Assembly (NCBI RefSeq): GCF_002211105.1
Contig: NZ_JPUA01000019.1
Coordinates: forward strand, 53,917-117,916
Direction of reading: 5' to 3'
Source: Halomonas campaniensis
GTDB lineage: Bacteria; Pseudomonadota; Gammaproteobacteria; Pseudomonadales; Halomonadaceae
Length of the DNA stretch: 64,000 nucleotides
The notes under the pieces are model-generated. The model had not been told where the DNA came from. It saw only the letters and a program-made list of their open reading frames with translations, and searched no databases. Of the stretch, positions 26,148 to 34,208 are shown in pieces. A program made the translations under genes and the position numbers. Within the stretch, counting starts at the first letter, position 1; each line of letters opens with the position of its first letter.

Positions 26148-27194
26148 TTAAGCGTTGCCAAGGGCCAGCGCGATGGCGCGATCGCCGACTTCTTCACCGA
26201 CTTCACCCTTCCAGTGATCCCAGACGTCCTGGACGCCGGCATTGAAGGCTTCAAGGTCTTCATCGGAAGGCTCGATAATCTCCACCCCTGCCTCCTCAAT
26301 CTGGGGCCAGTACTCGTTGGGGTAAATGTCGTTGTTGCAGTGCTCAATGAAGTTCTCGTCGTACCAGTCAGCTGCCTGCTGTAGTACGGCGCGCGCCTCG
26401 TCGTCAAGATTGTCCCAGGTGTCCCGCAACATGAAGGGAGCAACCGAGAAACCGGTAATCGGCAGCTTGTAGCAGACCTGCAACTGCTCCTGGAGGCTGC
26501 GGCCGATCACCGTTGAGATATTGAATACCCCTGCGTCTACGGTTCCCCGTTGCAGTGCCATGTAGGTCTCTGAGGAGGGAATGCGGGTCGCCCCCACGTT
26601 GTAAGGCTCAAAGGCTTTGGTGGCCTCGAAGCCAACGATGCGAATCTTCTTCCCGCGGACATCCTCAAGGCGGCGGATGGGGCTAGCCTCTGTACTCCAT
26701 AGGTACTCCGGTTCAAGGATGCCGCCACCGGAGGTGAGCATGTAGAGGTTGTCCTCGGCCAGTACCTCGTTGATCAGCTCCATCAGTGGGCTTCCCTGGC
26801 GCAGGCGCTCCGGATGGCGATAGAGCTCGCCCACTACCCCAGGCAAACCGGTGACGCCCAGTATCGGGATGGAGCGGGTGACGTAGGAGAAGGTATGGAA
26901 CATGAAATCGATGCTGCGCGCCCGTAGCGCTGGCAGCTGTTCGTCTACTTTGAGCAGTTGACCGGAGTCGTAAAACTCCACCGAGAGGGTATCGCCTCCC
27001 TGCTCTTTGAGCATCTCCACGAAGCGATTGGAGCCATAGGTCAACGCCTTGTAGGAGTCGGGCAGATAGGTGACGCCCGTCAGCGTGGTGGCGGCGTAGC
27101 TGCGGGGGGGCAGCAGGCTCTGGGTGCCAAACAGCGTGGCACCGGCGGTGGCGAAGGTGCCGTACTTCAACACTTGGCGGCGAGACAGTGTCAT
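26148..27194 (-). CDS. TRAP substrate-binding protein with Tat signal (DctP-like), system 3
   Basis: 348 residues. The N-terminus MTLSRRQVLKYGTFATAGAT has the twin-arginine motif followed by a weakly hydrophobic stretch, so export by the Tat pathway is likely, unlike the Sec-type receptors elsewhere in the window. The DctP core includes VRGKKIRIVGFEATKAFEPYN with the ligand-contacting Arg, and VDAGVFNIST. Genes for both permease subunits flank it. Ligand inferred from the operon: a branched hydroxy-dicarboxylate that is then CoA-activated. Confidence 0.9.
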   Translation of the reverse strand: MTLSRRQVLKYGTFATAGATLFGTQSLLPPRSYAATTLTGVTYLPDSYKALTYGSNRFVEMLKEQGGDTLSVEFYDSGQLLKVDEQLPALRARSIDFMFHTFSYVTRSIPILGVTGLPGVVGELYRHPERLRQGSPLMELINEVLAEDNLYMLTSGGGILEPEYLWSTEASPIRRLEDVRGKKIRIVGFEATKAFEPYNVGATRIPSSETYMALQRGTVDAGVFNISTVIGRSLQEQLQVCYKLPITGFSVAPFMLRDTWDNLDDEARAVLQQAADWYDENFIEHCNNDIYPNEYWPQIEEAGVEIIEPSDEDLEAFNAGVQDVWDHWKGEVGEEVGDRAIALALGNA

Positions 27195-27304
27195 GGTGAA
27201 TCTCCTGATTGTTGTTGTAAGAATCTGCAGTAAGAGTCTGTTGTAAAGGTTTGTTGTGATGCACCTTTGTAACGTTGCACTTCACTGACGTTGAAACACC
27301 GGGG

Positions 27305-28594
27305 CTACATCAGCCCCGGCAACCACAGGCTGAGGCTGGGGAAGAACACAAACAGCATCAGCACGAGGAACTGAACGGCGACAAATGGCAGTGCGCTTTT
27401 GATGATTTCTTCCACTGAGAGCTCGGGGCAGACCCCGCGCAGCGCGTAGAGGTTGAGCCCCACCGGGGGAGTGACCACGGCAATCTCAAGGTTGAGCACC
27501 ATCACGATACCGAACCAAAGCGGGTCGTAGCCCAGGGCGGTGACTAGGGGCAGCAGTACTGGAGTGGTCACCACGATCAGCGACACGGCATCGACGATCA
27601 TGCCCAGTAGGATCAGCAGTAGCATGACCGCCACCAAGATCGCCCAGGCGGGCAGACCGGTGGCGGTGAGTGCCTCGGTGAGGAGCTGCGGTACTCGCAC
27701 CATGTTGAGATAGTCGCCGAAGATCTTGGCACAGCCGATAATGAGTAGGATGGCACCGCTGACGCGCGCAGTCGTCGCCAGTATCTCCAGGAACTTACGC
27801 CAACTGAGGCTGCGAAATATCAGGGTGGCGATCAAAAAGGCACCGCCCGCGCCGATGCCCGCGGCTTCGCTGGGTGTGGCGAGGCCCGAGTAGATCGAGC
27901 CCAGCACTGCCACCACCAACAGCGCGGCGTGCCAGATGTTAGCCAGGCTCGCCCAGCGCTCTTTCCAGGTAAAGCGCTCTTTACTGGCGGGTGCCTCTTC
28001 AGGGTTGAGCAGCACTCGAATGTAGATGAACAGTGACAATGCTAACGCGAGCACAATGCCGGGAACGATGCCGCCGATAAATAGATCCGCCACCGAGACG
28101 CTAGAGACGGCGCCATAGATAATAAAGGGCACGCTAGGTGGGATCAGCATGGCCAGGGCGCCAGCACTAACGACGGCACCCGCGGCTAATGATCGGCTAT
28201 AGCCGCGCTGGAGCATCTGCGGTACGGCAATGGATCCCACTGCCGCAACGCCCGCTAGGCTCACCCCTGATACGGCGCCGAACATAGCCGAAGCCCCCAC
28301 TGAAGAGATCGCCAGACTGCCCCGCAGCCAGTTGAGCCAGCGCACGGCGGCAGTGAAAAGACTCGACCCCACCGGTGTTGCCCCCAGGAAATTACCCATC
28401 AGAATAAAGAGGGGAAGGGCAATGAGCTCGAAGGCATTAAGCTGGCCAAACAGAGATGTAGGGGCGAAAAAAAACGCCATTGAGCCGCGCGCCATATAGA
28501 GGCCGGCTAACCCGGATAAGCCCAGGGCTAGGAAAATAGGGAAACCGATGACAATCAGCCCGACTAAAATGGCAAGAACGATAATGGGATCCAT
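27305..28594 (-). CDS. TRAP transporter large permease (DctM family), system 3
   Basis: 429-residue polytopic protein with the DctM motifs GAVSGVSLAGVAAVG, MLIPPSVPFIIYGAV, TPSEAAGIGAGGAF and VTPPVGLNLYALRGV. It lies 13 bases downstream of the CoA-transferase gene and 110 bases upstream of the receptor gene, all in one direction. The intact helices and motifs indicate a functional transporter. Confidence 0.93.
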   Translation of the reverse strand: MDPIIVLAILVGLIVIGFPIFLALGLSGLAGLYMARGSMAFFFAPTSLFGQLNAFELIALPLFILMGNFLGATPVGSSLFTAAVRWLNWLRGSLAISSVGASAMFGAVSGVSLAGVAAVGSIAVPQMLQRGYSRSLAAGAVVSAGALAMLIPPSVPFIIYGAVSSVSVADLFIGGIVPGIVLALALSLFIYIRVLLNPEEAPASKERFTWKERWASLANIWHAALLVVAVLGSIYSGLATPSEAAGIGAGGAFLIATLIFRSLSWRKFLEILATTARVSGAILLIIGCAKIFGDYLNMVRVPQLLTEALTATGLPAWAILVAVMLLLILLGMIVDAVSLIVVTTPVLLPLVTALGYDPLWFGIVMVLNLEIAVVTPPVGLNLYALRGVCPELSVEEIIKSALPFVAVQFLVLMLFVFFPSLSLWLPGLM

Positions 28595-28607
28595 GCTGCT
28601 CTCCCCC

Positions 28608-29825
28608 TCAAATCACGTTGTCGGCGCGAAGAGCGTCGAGAGTATCGGCTGAGAACGCCAGCCAGTCGGCGAGGATTGTATGGGTATGCTCGCCCAGGGC
28701 AGGGCCGACGCTACGTACCCTGCCTGGGGTGCTGGAGAGCCGTGGGAAAACATTTTGCATCGGCAGTGGGCGGCCCTGGCGATCAGGCACCGCTACGATC
28801 GACTCACGCGCCTGGAAGTGTGGATCGCCAAGCATATCGGGGGCTCGGTAGACTAACCCCGCGGGCACCCCCGCCTCGGCGAGGATATCCACGATATGAG
28901 AAGCGTCGTGCTGCTGGGTCCAGGCCGCAACAAGGTCGTCGATAGCCTGCTGGTTCTCCCCGCGTGCGCGATGGGTCGCGTAGTCAGGATGGTCGGCCAG
29001 GCGAGGTTGCCCCATGGCCTCACAGAGGCGGCGGAAGACGGTGTCCTGATTGGCGCCGATAATAACGTCGCGCCCGTCACGGGCTGGGTAAGCATTTGAA
29101 GGAGCAATTTTGGGCAAGAAGCTGCCGCTGCGCTCGCGGACTTTTCCCGCCCGGGCATACTCGGGAATTAAGTTCTCCATCATGGCCAGGACAGACTCAA
29201 ATATCGAGCTATCGACCACTTGCCCTTTTCCGCTTCGCTCGCGCTGATGAAGGGCCATCATGGTGCCTAGCGCAGCGTGCAAGCCCGCCAGCGTGTCGCC
29301 AATTGAGATGCCAACACGCACCGGGGGGCGATCAGGATAGCCGCTCAAATAGCGTAGCCCACCCATGGCTTCGCACACTGATGCGAACCCCGCCCGGGTT
29401 GCGTAAGGGCCATCTTGGCCAAAGCCAGTGACCCGCACCATGACCAGCTTTGGGTTGTGGCGGGAGAGTTCGTCGTAGCTTAGACCCCAGCGCTCCATGG
29501 TGCCGGGGCGAAAGTTTTCGATGATGACATCAGCACGCGCCGCTAATTGACGCAACACGTCTTGCCCGCGCTGCTGACGAAGATCGAGGGTCAGCGATTG
29601 TTTGTTGCGGCCAATCACGTTCCACCACAATGGGTCGCCACTCTCCTGGTCGGCTTCTCCCCACTGCCGCATAGCATCCCCCTTACCGGGAGGCTCGACT
29701 TTCACTACCTCAGCACCAAAATCTGCAAGCACTTGGCCGCAATAGGGCCCTGCGATGAGTTGTCCTAGCTCAAGAACCCTAATGTTCTCAAGGGGGAGCG
29801 GAGCGGGCGTGTCTTGTTGTCTCAT
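28608..29825 (-). CDS. CaiB/BaiF (family III) CoA-transferase
   Basis: 405-residue enzyme of the formyl-CoA transferase fold. The N-terminus has VLELGQLIAGPYCGQVLADFGAEVVKVE, then ENFRPGTMERWGLSYDEL, and the catalytic aspartate in SIGDTLAGLHAALG (D177). Family III enzymes move CoA between carboxylic acids such as succinyl-CoA and glutarate, HMG, citramalate or itaconate. Together with the HMG-CoA-lyase-like gene and the TRAP system it forms a plausible route: uptake, activation to the CoA thioester, cleavage. The exact acid is an inference. Confidence 0.9.
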   Translation of the reverse strand: MRQQDTPAPLPLENIRVLELGQLIAGPYCGQVLADFGAEVVKVEPPGKGDAMRQWGEADQESGDPLWWNVIGRNKQSLTLDLRQQRGQDVLRQLAARADVIIENFRPGTMERWGLSYDELSRHNPKLVMVRVTGFGQDGPYATRAGFASVCEAMGGLRYLSGYPDRPPVRVGISIGDTLAGLHAALGTMMALHQRERSGKGQVVDSSIFESVLAMMENLIPEYARAGKVRERSGSFLPKIAPSNAYPARDGRDVIIGANQDTVFRRLCEAMGQPRLADHPDYATHRARGENQQAIDDLVAAWTQQHDASHIVDILAEAGVPAGLVYRAPDMLGDPHFQARESIVAVPDRQGRPLPMQNVFPRLSSTPGRVRSVGPALGEHTHTILADWLAFSADTLDALRADNVI

Positions 29826-29864
29826 TGTTGTTCTTAGGCCTCTTTATAATCAACCAATGTCTCT

Positions 29865-30557
29865 CTAACCGGAGGGGGTATTGGTGTGCGGGACGTGCAA
29901 TGCCTGCGCAGCCAGCAAATGGGCGCGCATTACATTCTCAGCCCATTCGGGACTGCCAGCAGCGATGGCCTCCAGAATCTCGCGGTGGTGACGCATGCTG
30001 CGGCGAAGGTTGGCAAGGTCATAGTTGCCGAAGTTACGATGAATGACCGATGTGCGAACGACATTTTCGAGCAAATTTGCTAAACGTTGGTTGTTGCTAG
30101 CGAGAATCAGCGTTCGGTGAAATTCGTGATTAAGTGACGCAATGCCGTTGCGGGATTCAGCGTTTGTGTTGACCTCTTCGGTGAGCGATTCCATTTGAGT
30201 CGCTAGGGTTTCTAAATACGTAAAGCACGGCTTGCTTATCTGTGTGGAGGCTAAGCGAACCGCTAAGGGCTCTAGCACCAGACGTAATTCGAATACTTCG
30301 CGAGCATCTTTCGCCGTCCAAGCCACCACACGTGAGCCACGATGGGGAATGGCTTCGAGCCAACCTTCCGACACCAACTCTCGCAGCGCCTCACGCACGG
30401 GTGTACGGCTGACGTTAAGCTCATTGGCTACGCTTGTTTCACGAAGGTACTCATCTGCCTGGTAATGGCCATTTAGAATCCGCTGCTTGACTACATCATG
30501 GACTCTAGCCGTGGCGGTCTGAACCACTTTTGAGGCGTTTGCGGGTATAGCGTCCAT
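29865..30557 (-). CDS. GntR family (FCD domain) transcriptional regulator
   Basis: 230 residues from the preferred start at 30557; an in-frame Met at 30590 is possible, but it lies beyond a probable operator. The N-terminal winged helix contains LNVSRTPVREALRELVSEGW, and the all-helical FCD domain (~95-220) includes the metal/ligand histidines in LNHEFHRTL and MRHHREILEAI. It is first in the leftward operon, 39 bases upstream of the CoA-transferase gene. Inverted TTGCATACAA sites around its promoter suggest autoregulation. Confidence 0.9.
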   Translation of the reverse strand: MDAIPANASKVVQTATARVHDVVKQRILNGHYQADEYLRETSVANELNVSRTPVREALRELVSEGWLEAIPHRGSRVVAWTAKDAREVFELRLVLEPLAVRLASTQISKPCFTYLETLATQMESLTEEVNTNAESRNGIASLNHEFHRTLILASNNQRLANLLENVVRTSVIHRNFGNYDLANLRRSMRHHREILEAIAAGSPEWAENVMRAHLLAAQALHVPHTNTPSG

Positions 30558-30574
30558 CGATTTAGCGCCCAAAG

Positions 30575-30645
30575 TTGCATACAATTTCAAGATAGATCAC
30601 AATTTTAGGGGTTAAAAACTAGACTTTAGTCTTTTTTGTATGCAA
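30575..30645. promoter_or_regulatory. Paired TTGCATACAA operators for the FCD regulator
   Basis: TTGCATACAA at 30575-30584 and its exact reverse complement TTGTATGCAA at 30636-30645 flank the putative promoter of the GntR gene. The motif matches the palindromic style of FadR/FCD-type operators. A third copy (TTGTATGCAA) occurs at 56229-56238, upstream of the homogentisate operon. Confidence 0.55.
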
Positions 30646-30722
30646 TCTTCGTTGTGCAGTTCGGCTCCTAGTGATTAAGACAGTTGCTAAAATAGCGGCT
30701 AAAACCAGCCTTCGAAACGAGT

Positions 30723-30758
30723 GTCGCCGGTTCAACTTCTGCCGGGCGAGCCAAATTG
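30723..30758 (+). repeat. Right direct repeat (att-like), degenerate tRNA-Arg 3' end
   Basis: Matches 17310-17345 at 32 of 36 positions, including the encoded CCA and the AATTG flank, but the T-stem no longer pairs and no complete cloverleaf can be drawn upstream. It is a tRNA fragment, either an att-type duplication or a dead tRNA. Confidence 0.5.
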
Positions 30759-30760
30759 CA

Positions 30761-30794
30761 AAAAAAGGCCTGCGATTTCTCGCAAGCCTTTTTT
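30761..30794 (+). terminator. Terminator behind the tRNA remnant
   Basis: Long hairpin: AAAAAAGGCCTGCGA pairs with TCGCAAGCCTTTTTT (one mismatch), four-base loop. It is the same type and spacing as the terminator behind the intact tRNA-Arg, supporting the view that this was once a tRNA locus. Confidence 0.8.
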
Positions 30795-30936
30795 GGGGTG
30801 TGACCAAATGGCACGCCCCCTACCCAGTAATCAAACTTGAGCTTTTCTTTTCTCAATGACTATATTAAAGCTATAATACGCAAGATATATGTTTAAGGGT
30901 TATCTTAAATAAATTTTAAAATATAGGAATTAGACT

Positions 30937-31326
30937 ATGGCGTCGGTACTGAGTGATTATCTCAAAAAAGAGCAGATGTTAAAGCAGCTACAAGAAGAGC
31001 TGCAAGCACTGGAAAATAACAGTGAGCTAAAAGAAGAGCTTGAATTCAAAGAGAGACTGCAAGCGCTCATGACGGAGCACGGAAAATTAGCGCGCGACGT
31101 ATGTGAAATGCTTGACCCAACTTACCGCTCCAAACCAGCAAAAACTGGCAAGGTAAGCACAAGCAGCACGGATGGTCGTAAAAAGCGCCCCTTGAAGGTA
31201 TACAAGAACCCACACACGGGCGAAGTGGTGGAAACCCGTGGCGGGAATCATAAAGTCATTCAAGAGTGGAAAGCAGAGTTTGGTAATGAAGAAGTGGTCA
31301 GTTGGGTTGTGAAAGAAATCGCGTAA
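30937..31326 (+). CDS. MvaT-like H-NS family xenogeneic silencer
   Basis: 129 residues. The N-terminal ~60 residues form an acidic coiled-coil oligomerisation region (KKEQMLKQLQEELQALEN..LKEELEFKERLQALM), then a flexible basic linker, then a DNA-binding end with KVYKNPHTGEVVETRGGNHKVIQEW, which matches the MvaT/TurB signature. Such proteins coat AT-rich, horizontally acquired DNA. Here the gene stands just outside the AT-rich interval, next to the right tRNA remnant. Whether it silences that interval is a guess from position. Confidence 0.88.
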   Translation: MASVLSDYLKKEQMLKQLQEELQALENNSELKEELEFKERLQALMTEHGKLARDVCEMLDPTYRSKPAKTGKVSTSSTDGRKKRPLKVYKNPHTGEVVETRGGNHKVIQEWKAEFGNEEVVSWVVKEIA

Positions 31327-31351
31327 TAAAACTGATGTTTACTTCGGGGTG

Positions 31352-31368
31352 TTTGCCAGCCTGGCAAA
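31352..31368. repeat. Short palindrome downstream of the MvaT-like gene
   Basis: TTTGCCAG-C-CTGGCAAA, an 8-bp perfect inverted repeat with a one-base centre. Function unknown. Confidence 0.4.
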
Positions 31369-31382
31369 ATAACCTCTTAAAA

Positions 31383-31408
31383 CGCTCACTGAGCCTGCTC
31401 AGTGAGCG
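31383..31408 (+). terminator. Terminator-like hairpin after the MvaT-like gene
   Basis: Perfect 12-bp stem CGCTCACTGAGC / GCTCAGTGAGCG with a two-base loop, preceded by AAAA and followed by AAAATTT. It is probably the 3' end of the MvaT transcript, although the T-run is weak. Confidence 0.6.
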
Positions 31409-31558
31409 AAAATTTATCTAAGCACTGTGGTGGGAAAGAAAAGCAGCGAGTAAGTCCATCAGCCATCCGTTAATTAGCATGGCGACCAGCGTTTTTGTTC
31501 ATCGGTCTGTTAAGGTGAATTTAATTTCGTGACAGGTCTTCCCTGAGGATAGGCACTT

Positions 31559-32019
31559 CTACTCTACTGGGACACCCAATCTCCACGCCTCGACGGGATT
31601 GCTACTCTCTGGCACCTTGAATGACCCCCAAACCACTCGATAAGTGGTTGTGTACACTGCCCCAGCTCCCATAACAATCTTCGCATCAATGTGAAATCGA
31701 CGCTTTTGCTCTTGCATTAATGCATCGTCAAATTCTGATGTCGTTTCAATCTCCGCTATACCGTTATCCCTGCATGCTTCATGGAAGGCAGCGAATTCTT
31801 CCTCATAATATACATCGGGTTCAATTTTTCGCTGGTGCATTGAAAGATGCCGCTCTTATCACTATCGCAGATCGCTTGAACAGCTGCTTCGACCATACCG
31901 GTGGCTGTCTCGCTATACACTTCATCCGCCCAGGCAGAAGAGAATAGCAGCAGAGAAAAGGCCGTCGCGGTCGAAAGAGAGATTAAAAAGGTTTTTTTAC
32001 CGTTGCCATTTCCCTTCAT
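31559..32019 (-). pseudogene. Secreted protein of unknown function, interrupted by a one-base frameshift
   Basis: The 5' part (start 32019, MKGNGNGKKTF) encodes a signal peptide (cleavage near SSAWA-DEV) and ~45 residues up to GIFQCTSEK. The frame is then lost at a run of five A (31825-31829 on the plus strand as T5). One extra A would join it to the second open frame, giving SEKIEPDVYYEEEFAAF and on to the end at 31559, a protein of ~150 residues. The downstream frame keeps sensible composition (HIDAKIVMGAGAVYTTTYRVVWG), so the break is recent, a sequencing error, or programmed slippage. No family recognised. Confidence 0.6.
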
Positions 32020-32076
32020 TATTTCGCTACGCTCTACATGCAACAGAGCATAAGGCAGGGTTTGTGATGACCGCAT

Positions 32077-32442
32077 AGGCGTTAGAGGTGCTTCTCTACT
32101 GGTTGCTAGCGTGCTTCTACAGCAATTTGTAAGGTTGCAGTTTTTGACTCCAAACTACATCAGCAAATAACCAAGATACCCAAATCCGTGCTGGGGAAAG
32201 GCGGCTCCTTCTAATATTATGGATAGTGGGCTGGCTCGCAAATTTAACTTTACTAATGCAAGGTGCGCCGTTGGCGGGGGCTACTGTGATGATATGAATG
32301 CCAAGCTCGCCATGTCTCGTAATCTGCTGCCTACCCTTCAGTAGTATGAAGCCGTAATGGCTTTGCGTGAGTTTATGCAGTTTAGTGTGGCCCTGAATTC
32401 ACATTAATTCAGTTTTATTTCTATTATCTTCTTATGCCTAGA
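32077..32442. other. Gene-free stretch
   Basis: About 365 bases between the frameshifted secreted protein gene and the lactonase gene. I see no open frame with family resemblance, no repeat and no RNA gene. Confidence 0.5.
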
Positions 32443-33246
32443 CTATCGAGCCTCTAACTTAAACAAAGCTCTAGGACTCGTATCAAGGATGTGCTGGCGA
32501 TCATCAGCATCGCTAATCCAGTCACTGAGCCATCCGTAAGTATCGCGGTAAGTATGCTTATCCTCATGGCGCGTCCACGGCCAGTCACTGCCCCACACCA
32601 GCCGATCACGCCCAAGGTGATCCAACAAAGCCTGAACATGGGGTTTGAGGTTAATTACGGGGGAGCGATAGGGAGCTGAAAGCTTTACCCACGTGCGTTC
32701 TGCCTGTCCGGCCTCAAGCAGCAGGCGGCACCCTGGGTCTTGCAGCGGGGCGGCATCGACAGGGAGTCCGATATGATCGATGACCAACTTCACGCCATGC
32801 TCATGCAGCGCTGGAAAAATTTCAGGCAGCCGGTTGCCTTCCAGGTGTAACTCAAGATGCCAGTCCATGGCCTTGAGATGATCCAGAAAGTCTATCCATT
32901 GAGGATCACTGAGGTTTGGCAATGCACTTCGCCCCTCAATAAGGTTCCACCGCACGCCCACAATGCCTGCAGCATCAAGAGCGGCTATTTCCTCAAGCGT
33001 TGTCTCCTTGGCGAGCTGAACGACTCCGCGATAGGAGTGATCAAGCTTGGCAAGCATTTCAAGCAGTTGCCGGTTGTCATTGCCTAGGAAGCTTGGTTGC
33101 ACCAATACGCCACCGCTTAACCGGCAACTTTCGAGGTTTTTTTGCCAATCCAAGAGTGGAGCAGGTCGTGAGGGGCTGTAGTTAGATCCTTTGACGTTCT
33201 TAACAGGCCCGTAAGCATGCGCATGACAATCAAAACCTAATTTCAC
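32443..33246 (-). CDS. LigI-like amidohydrolase (2-pyrone-4,6-dicarboxylate lactonase family)
   Basis: 267-residue TIM-barrel hydrolase. Metal and catalytic motifs are DCHAHAYG near the N-terminus, LELHLEGN (~135), VIDHIGLP (~155) and WGSDWPWT (~225), the order seen in LigI-type lactonases and D-galactarolactone isomerases. No signal peptide, so it is cytoplasmic. It is divergent from a GntR regulator and next to a TctCBA transporter, suggesting that a polycarboxylate is imported and its lactone opened. Pyrone dicarboxylate is a candidate, but no other lig genes are nearby, so a sugar-acid lactone is equally possible. Confidence 0.85.
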   Translation of the reverse strand: MKLGFDCHAHAYGPVKNVKGSNYSPSRPAPLLDWQKNLESCRLSGGVLVQPSFLGNDNRQLLEMLAKLDHSYRGVVQLAKETTLEEIAALDAAGIVGVRWNLIEGRSALPNLSDPQWIDFLDHLKAMDWHLELHLEGNRLPEIFPALHEHGVKLVIDHIGLPVDAAPLQDPGCRLLLEAGQAERTWVKLSAPYRSPVINLKPHVQALLDHLGRDRLVWGSDWPWTRHEDKHTYRDTYGWLSDWISDADDRQHILDTSPRALFKLEAR

Positions 33247-33310
33247 GTTTGGCCCCTCATAACGTTATATCTGGAGATTTCACATCAGCTAACTTGTTAT
33301 ACATAAGTCT

Positions 33311-33326
33311 AGTTCTCTAGAGAACT
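33311..33326. promoter_or_regulatory. 16-bp palindrome, candidate GntR operator
   Basis: Perfect palindrome AGTTCTCTAGAGAACT in the divergent promoter between the lactonase gene and the GntR/UTRA regulator gene. Confidence 0.5.
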
Positions 33327-33394
33327 GGTTGACTGGAAGTATACACGGGTCTTCAATGACCTCAAGAAATCAAAGTTAACCACTGGGTGGCCCT

Positions 33395-34153
33395 ATGCAA
33401 GCCAAGTTCTCTGCGAATACGGACGGAAGATTACCCCTGTATGCCAAACTCCGCGATCAATTAGGGTCAAGGATCGCCAATGGTGAGTGGAAACCAGGCG
33501 ATATGATCCCTTCGGAGAACCGTTTAGCCGAAGAGTATGGCGTTGCTTTGGCAACCATGCGAATGGCGTTGAAGCAGTTAGTCGATGAAGGTCTGTTAGA
33601 TCGTCGGCGTGGCACCGGCACCTTCGTTAAGCAACCTGCTTTCCGAGCCGATCTGTTTCGCTTCTTCCATGTACATGACGTGGACGATCCAGATGTACCC
33701 GTCATTCCAGAAAGCCGCATTCTTAGCTGCCATGAAGTGCCGCTTCCCGCTGAGGTACAGAAAGCCTTTGGTGAGGACTCAGTCAGCCATTGCATAAAAC
33801 TGGAACGTGTTCGCCTTTGGTCAGGTGACCCACTGCTGTTTGAAGAAATTTATCTACGCCTACCCGATTTCAATGGGCTCTTGTCGCTAAACCCAAAAGC
33901 GATGGGCCCTTTGTTGTATCCCGTATTTCTGGAGGAATTCGGGATTTTGATCTCGTCAGCAACCGACGAGCTGTCGTTCGGCGCTGCCACCGATGCCAGT
34001 GCAAAGCATCTAGAACTAGCCACTGGGGCACCGGTCGCCGCCATCCAGCGCATTGCCCGCAACCCCGCCGGAAGAGTCATCGAGTTTCGCCGGGTACACG
34101 GACGACCCGAGCGATTCCGCTACCGTGTCACGCTCGGTGACCAACCTGCATGA
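33395..34153 (+). CDS. GntR family (HutC/UTRA) transcriptional regulator
   Basis: 252 residues. The winged helix at 10-75 (PLYAKLRDQLGSRIANGEWKPGDMIPSENRLAEEYGVA..TMRMAL..GLLDRRRGTGTFV) is canonical GntR. The C-terminal UTRA ligand domain contains the usual ERVRLWSGDPLLFEEIYLR and ends IEFRRVHGRPERFRYRV. It lies between the divergent lactonase gene and the co-directional tctC, and likely controls both through the palindrome at 33311. Confidence 0.9.
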   Translation: MQAKFSANTDGRLPLYAKLRDQLGSRIANGEWKPGDMIPSENRLAEEYGVALATMRMALKQLVDEGLLDRRRGTGTFVKQPAFRADLFRFFHVHDVDDPDVPVIPESRILSCHEVPLPAEVQKAFGEDSVSHCIKLERVRLWSGDPLLFEEIYLRLPDFNGLLSLNPKAMGPLLYPVFLEEFGILISSATDELSFGAATDASAKHLELATGAPVAAIQRIARNPAGRVIEFRRVHGRPERFRYRVTLGDQPA

Positions 34154-34208
34154 GATTGCATTTGATGCACGCCTTACCACCCTGCATTTCCAGAAAAGGT
34201 AACTAACA

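Noticed and set aside
30660..30753. A complete second tRNA gene upstream of the CCA at 30753
   Set aside because: No acceptor, D-arm or anticodon stem could be paired; only the 3' third matches a tRNA.
32077..32442. Possible transposase debris downstream of the lactonase gene
   Set aside because: Short frames only, no matching motif or inverted ends; recorded as gene-free.
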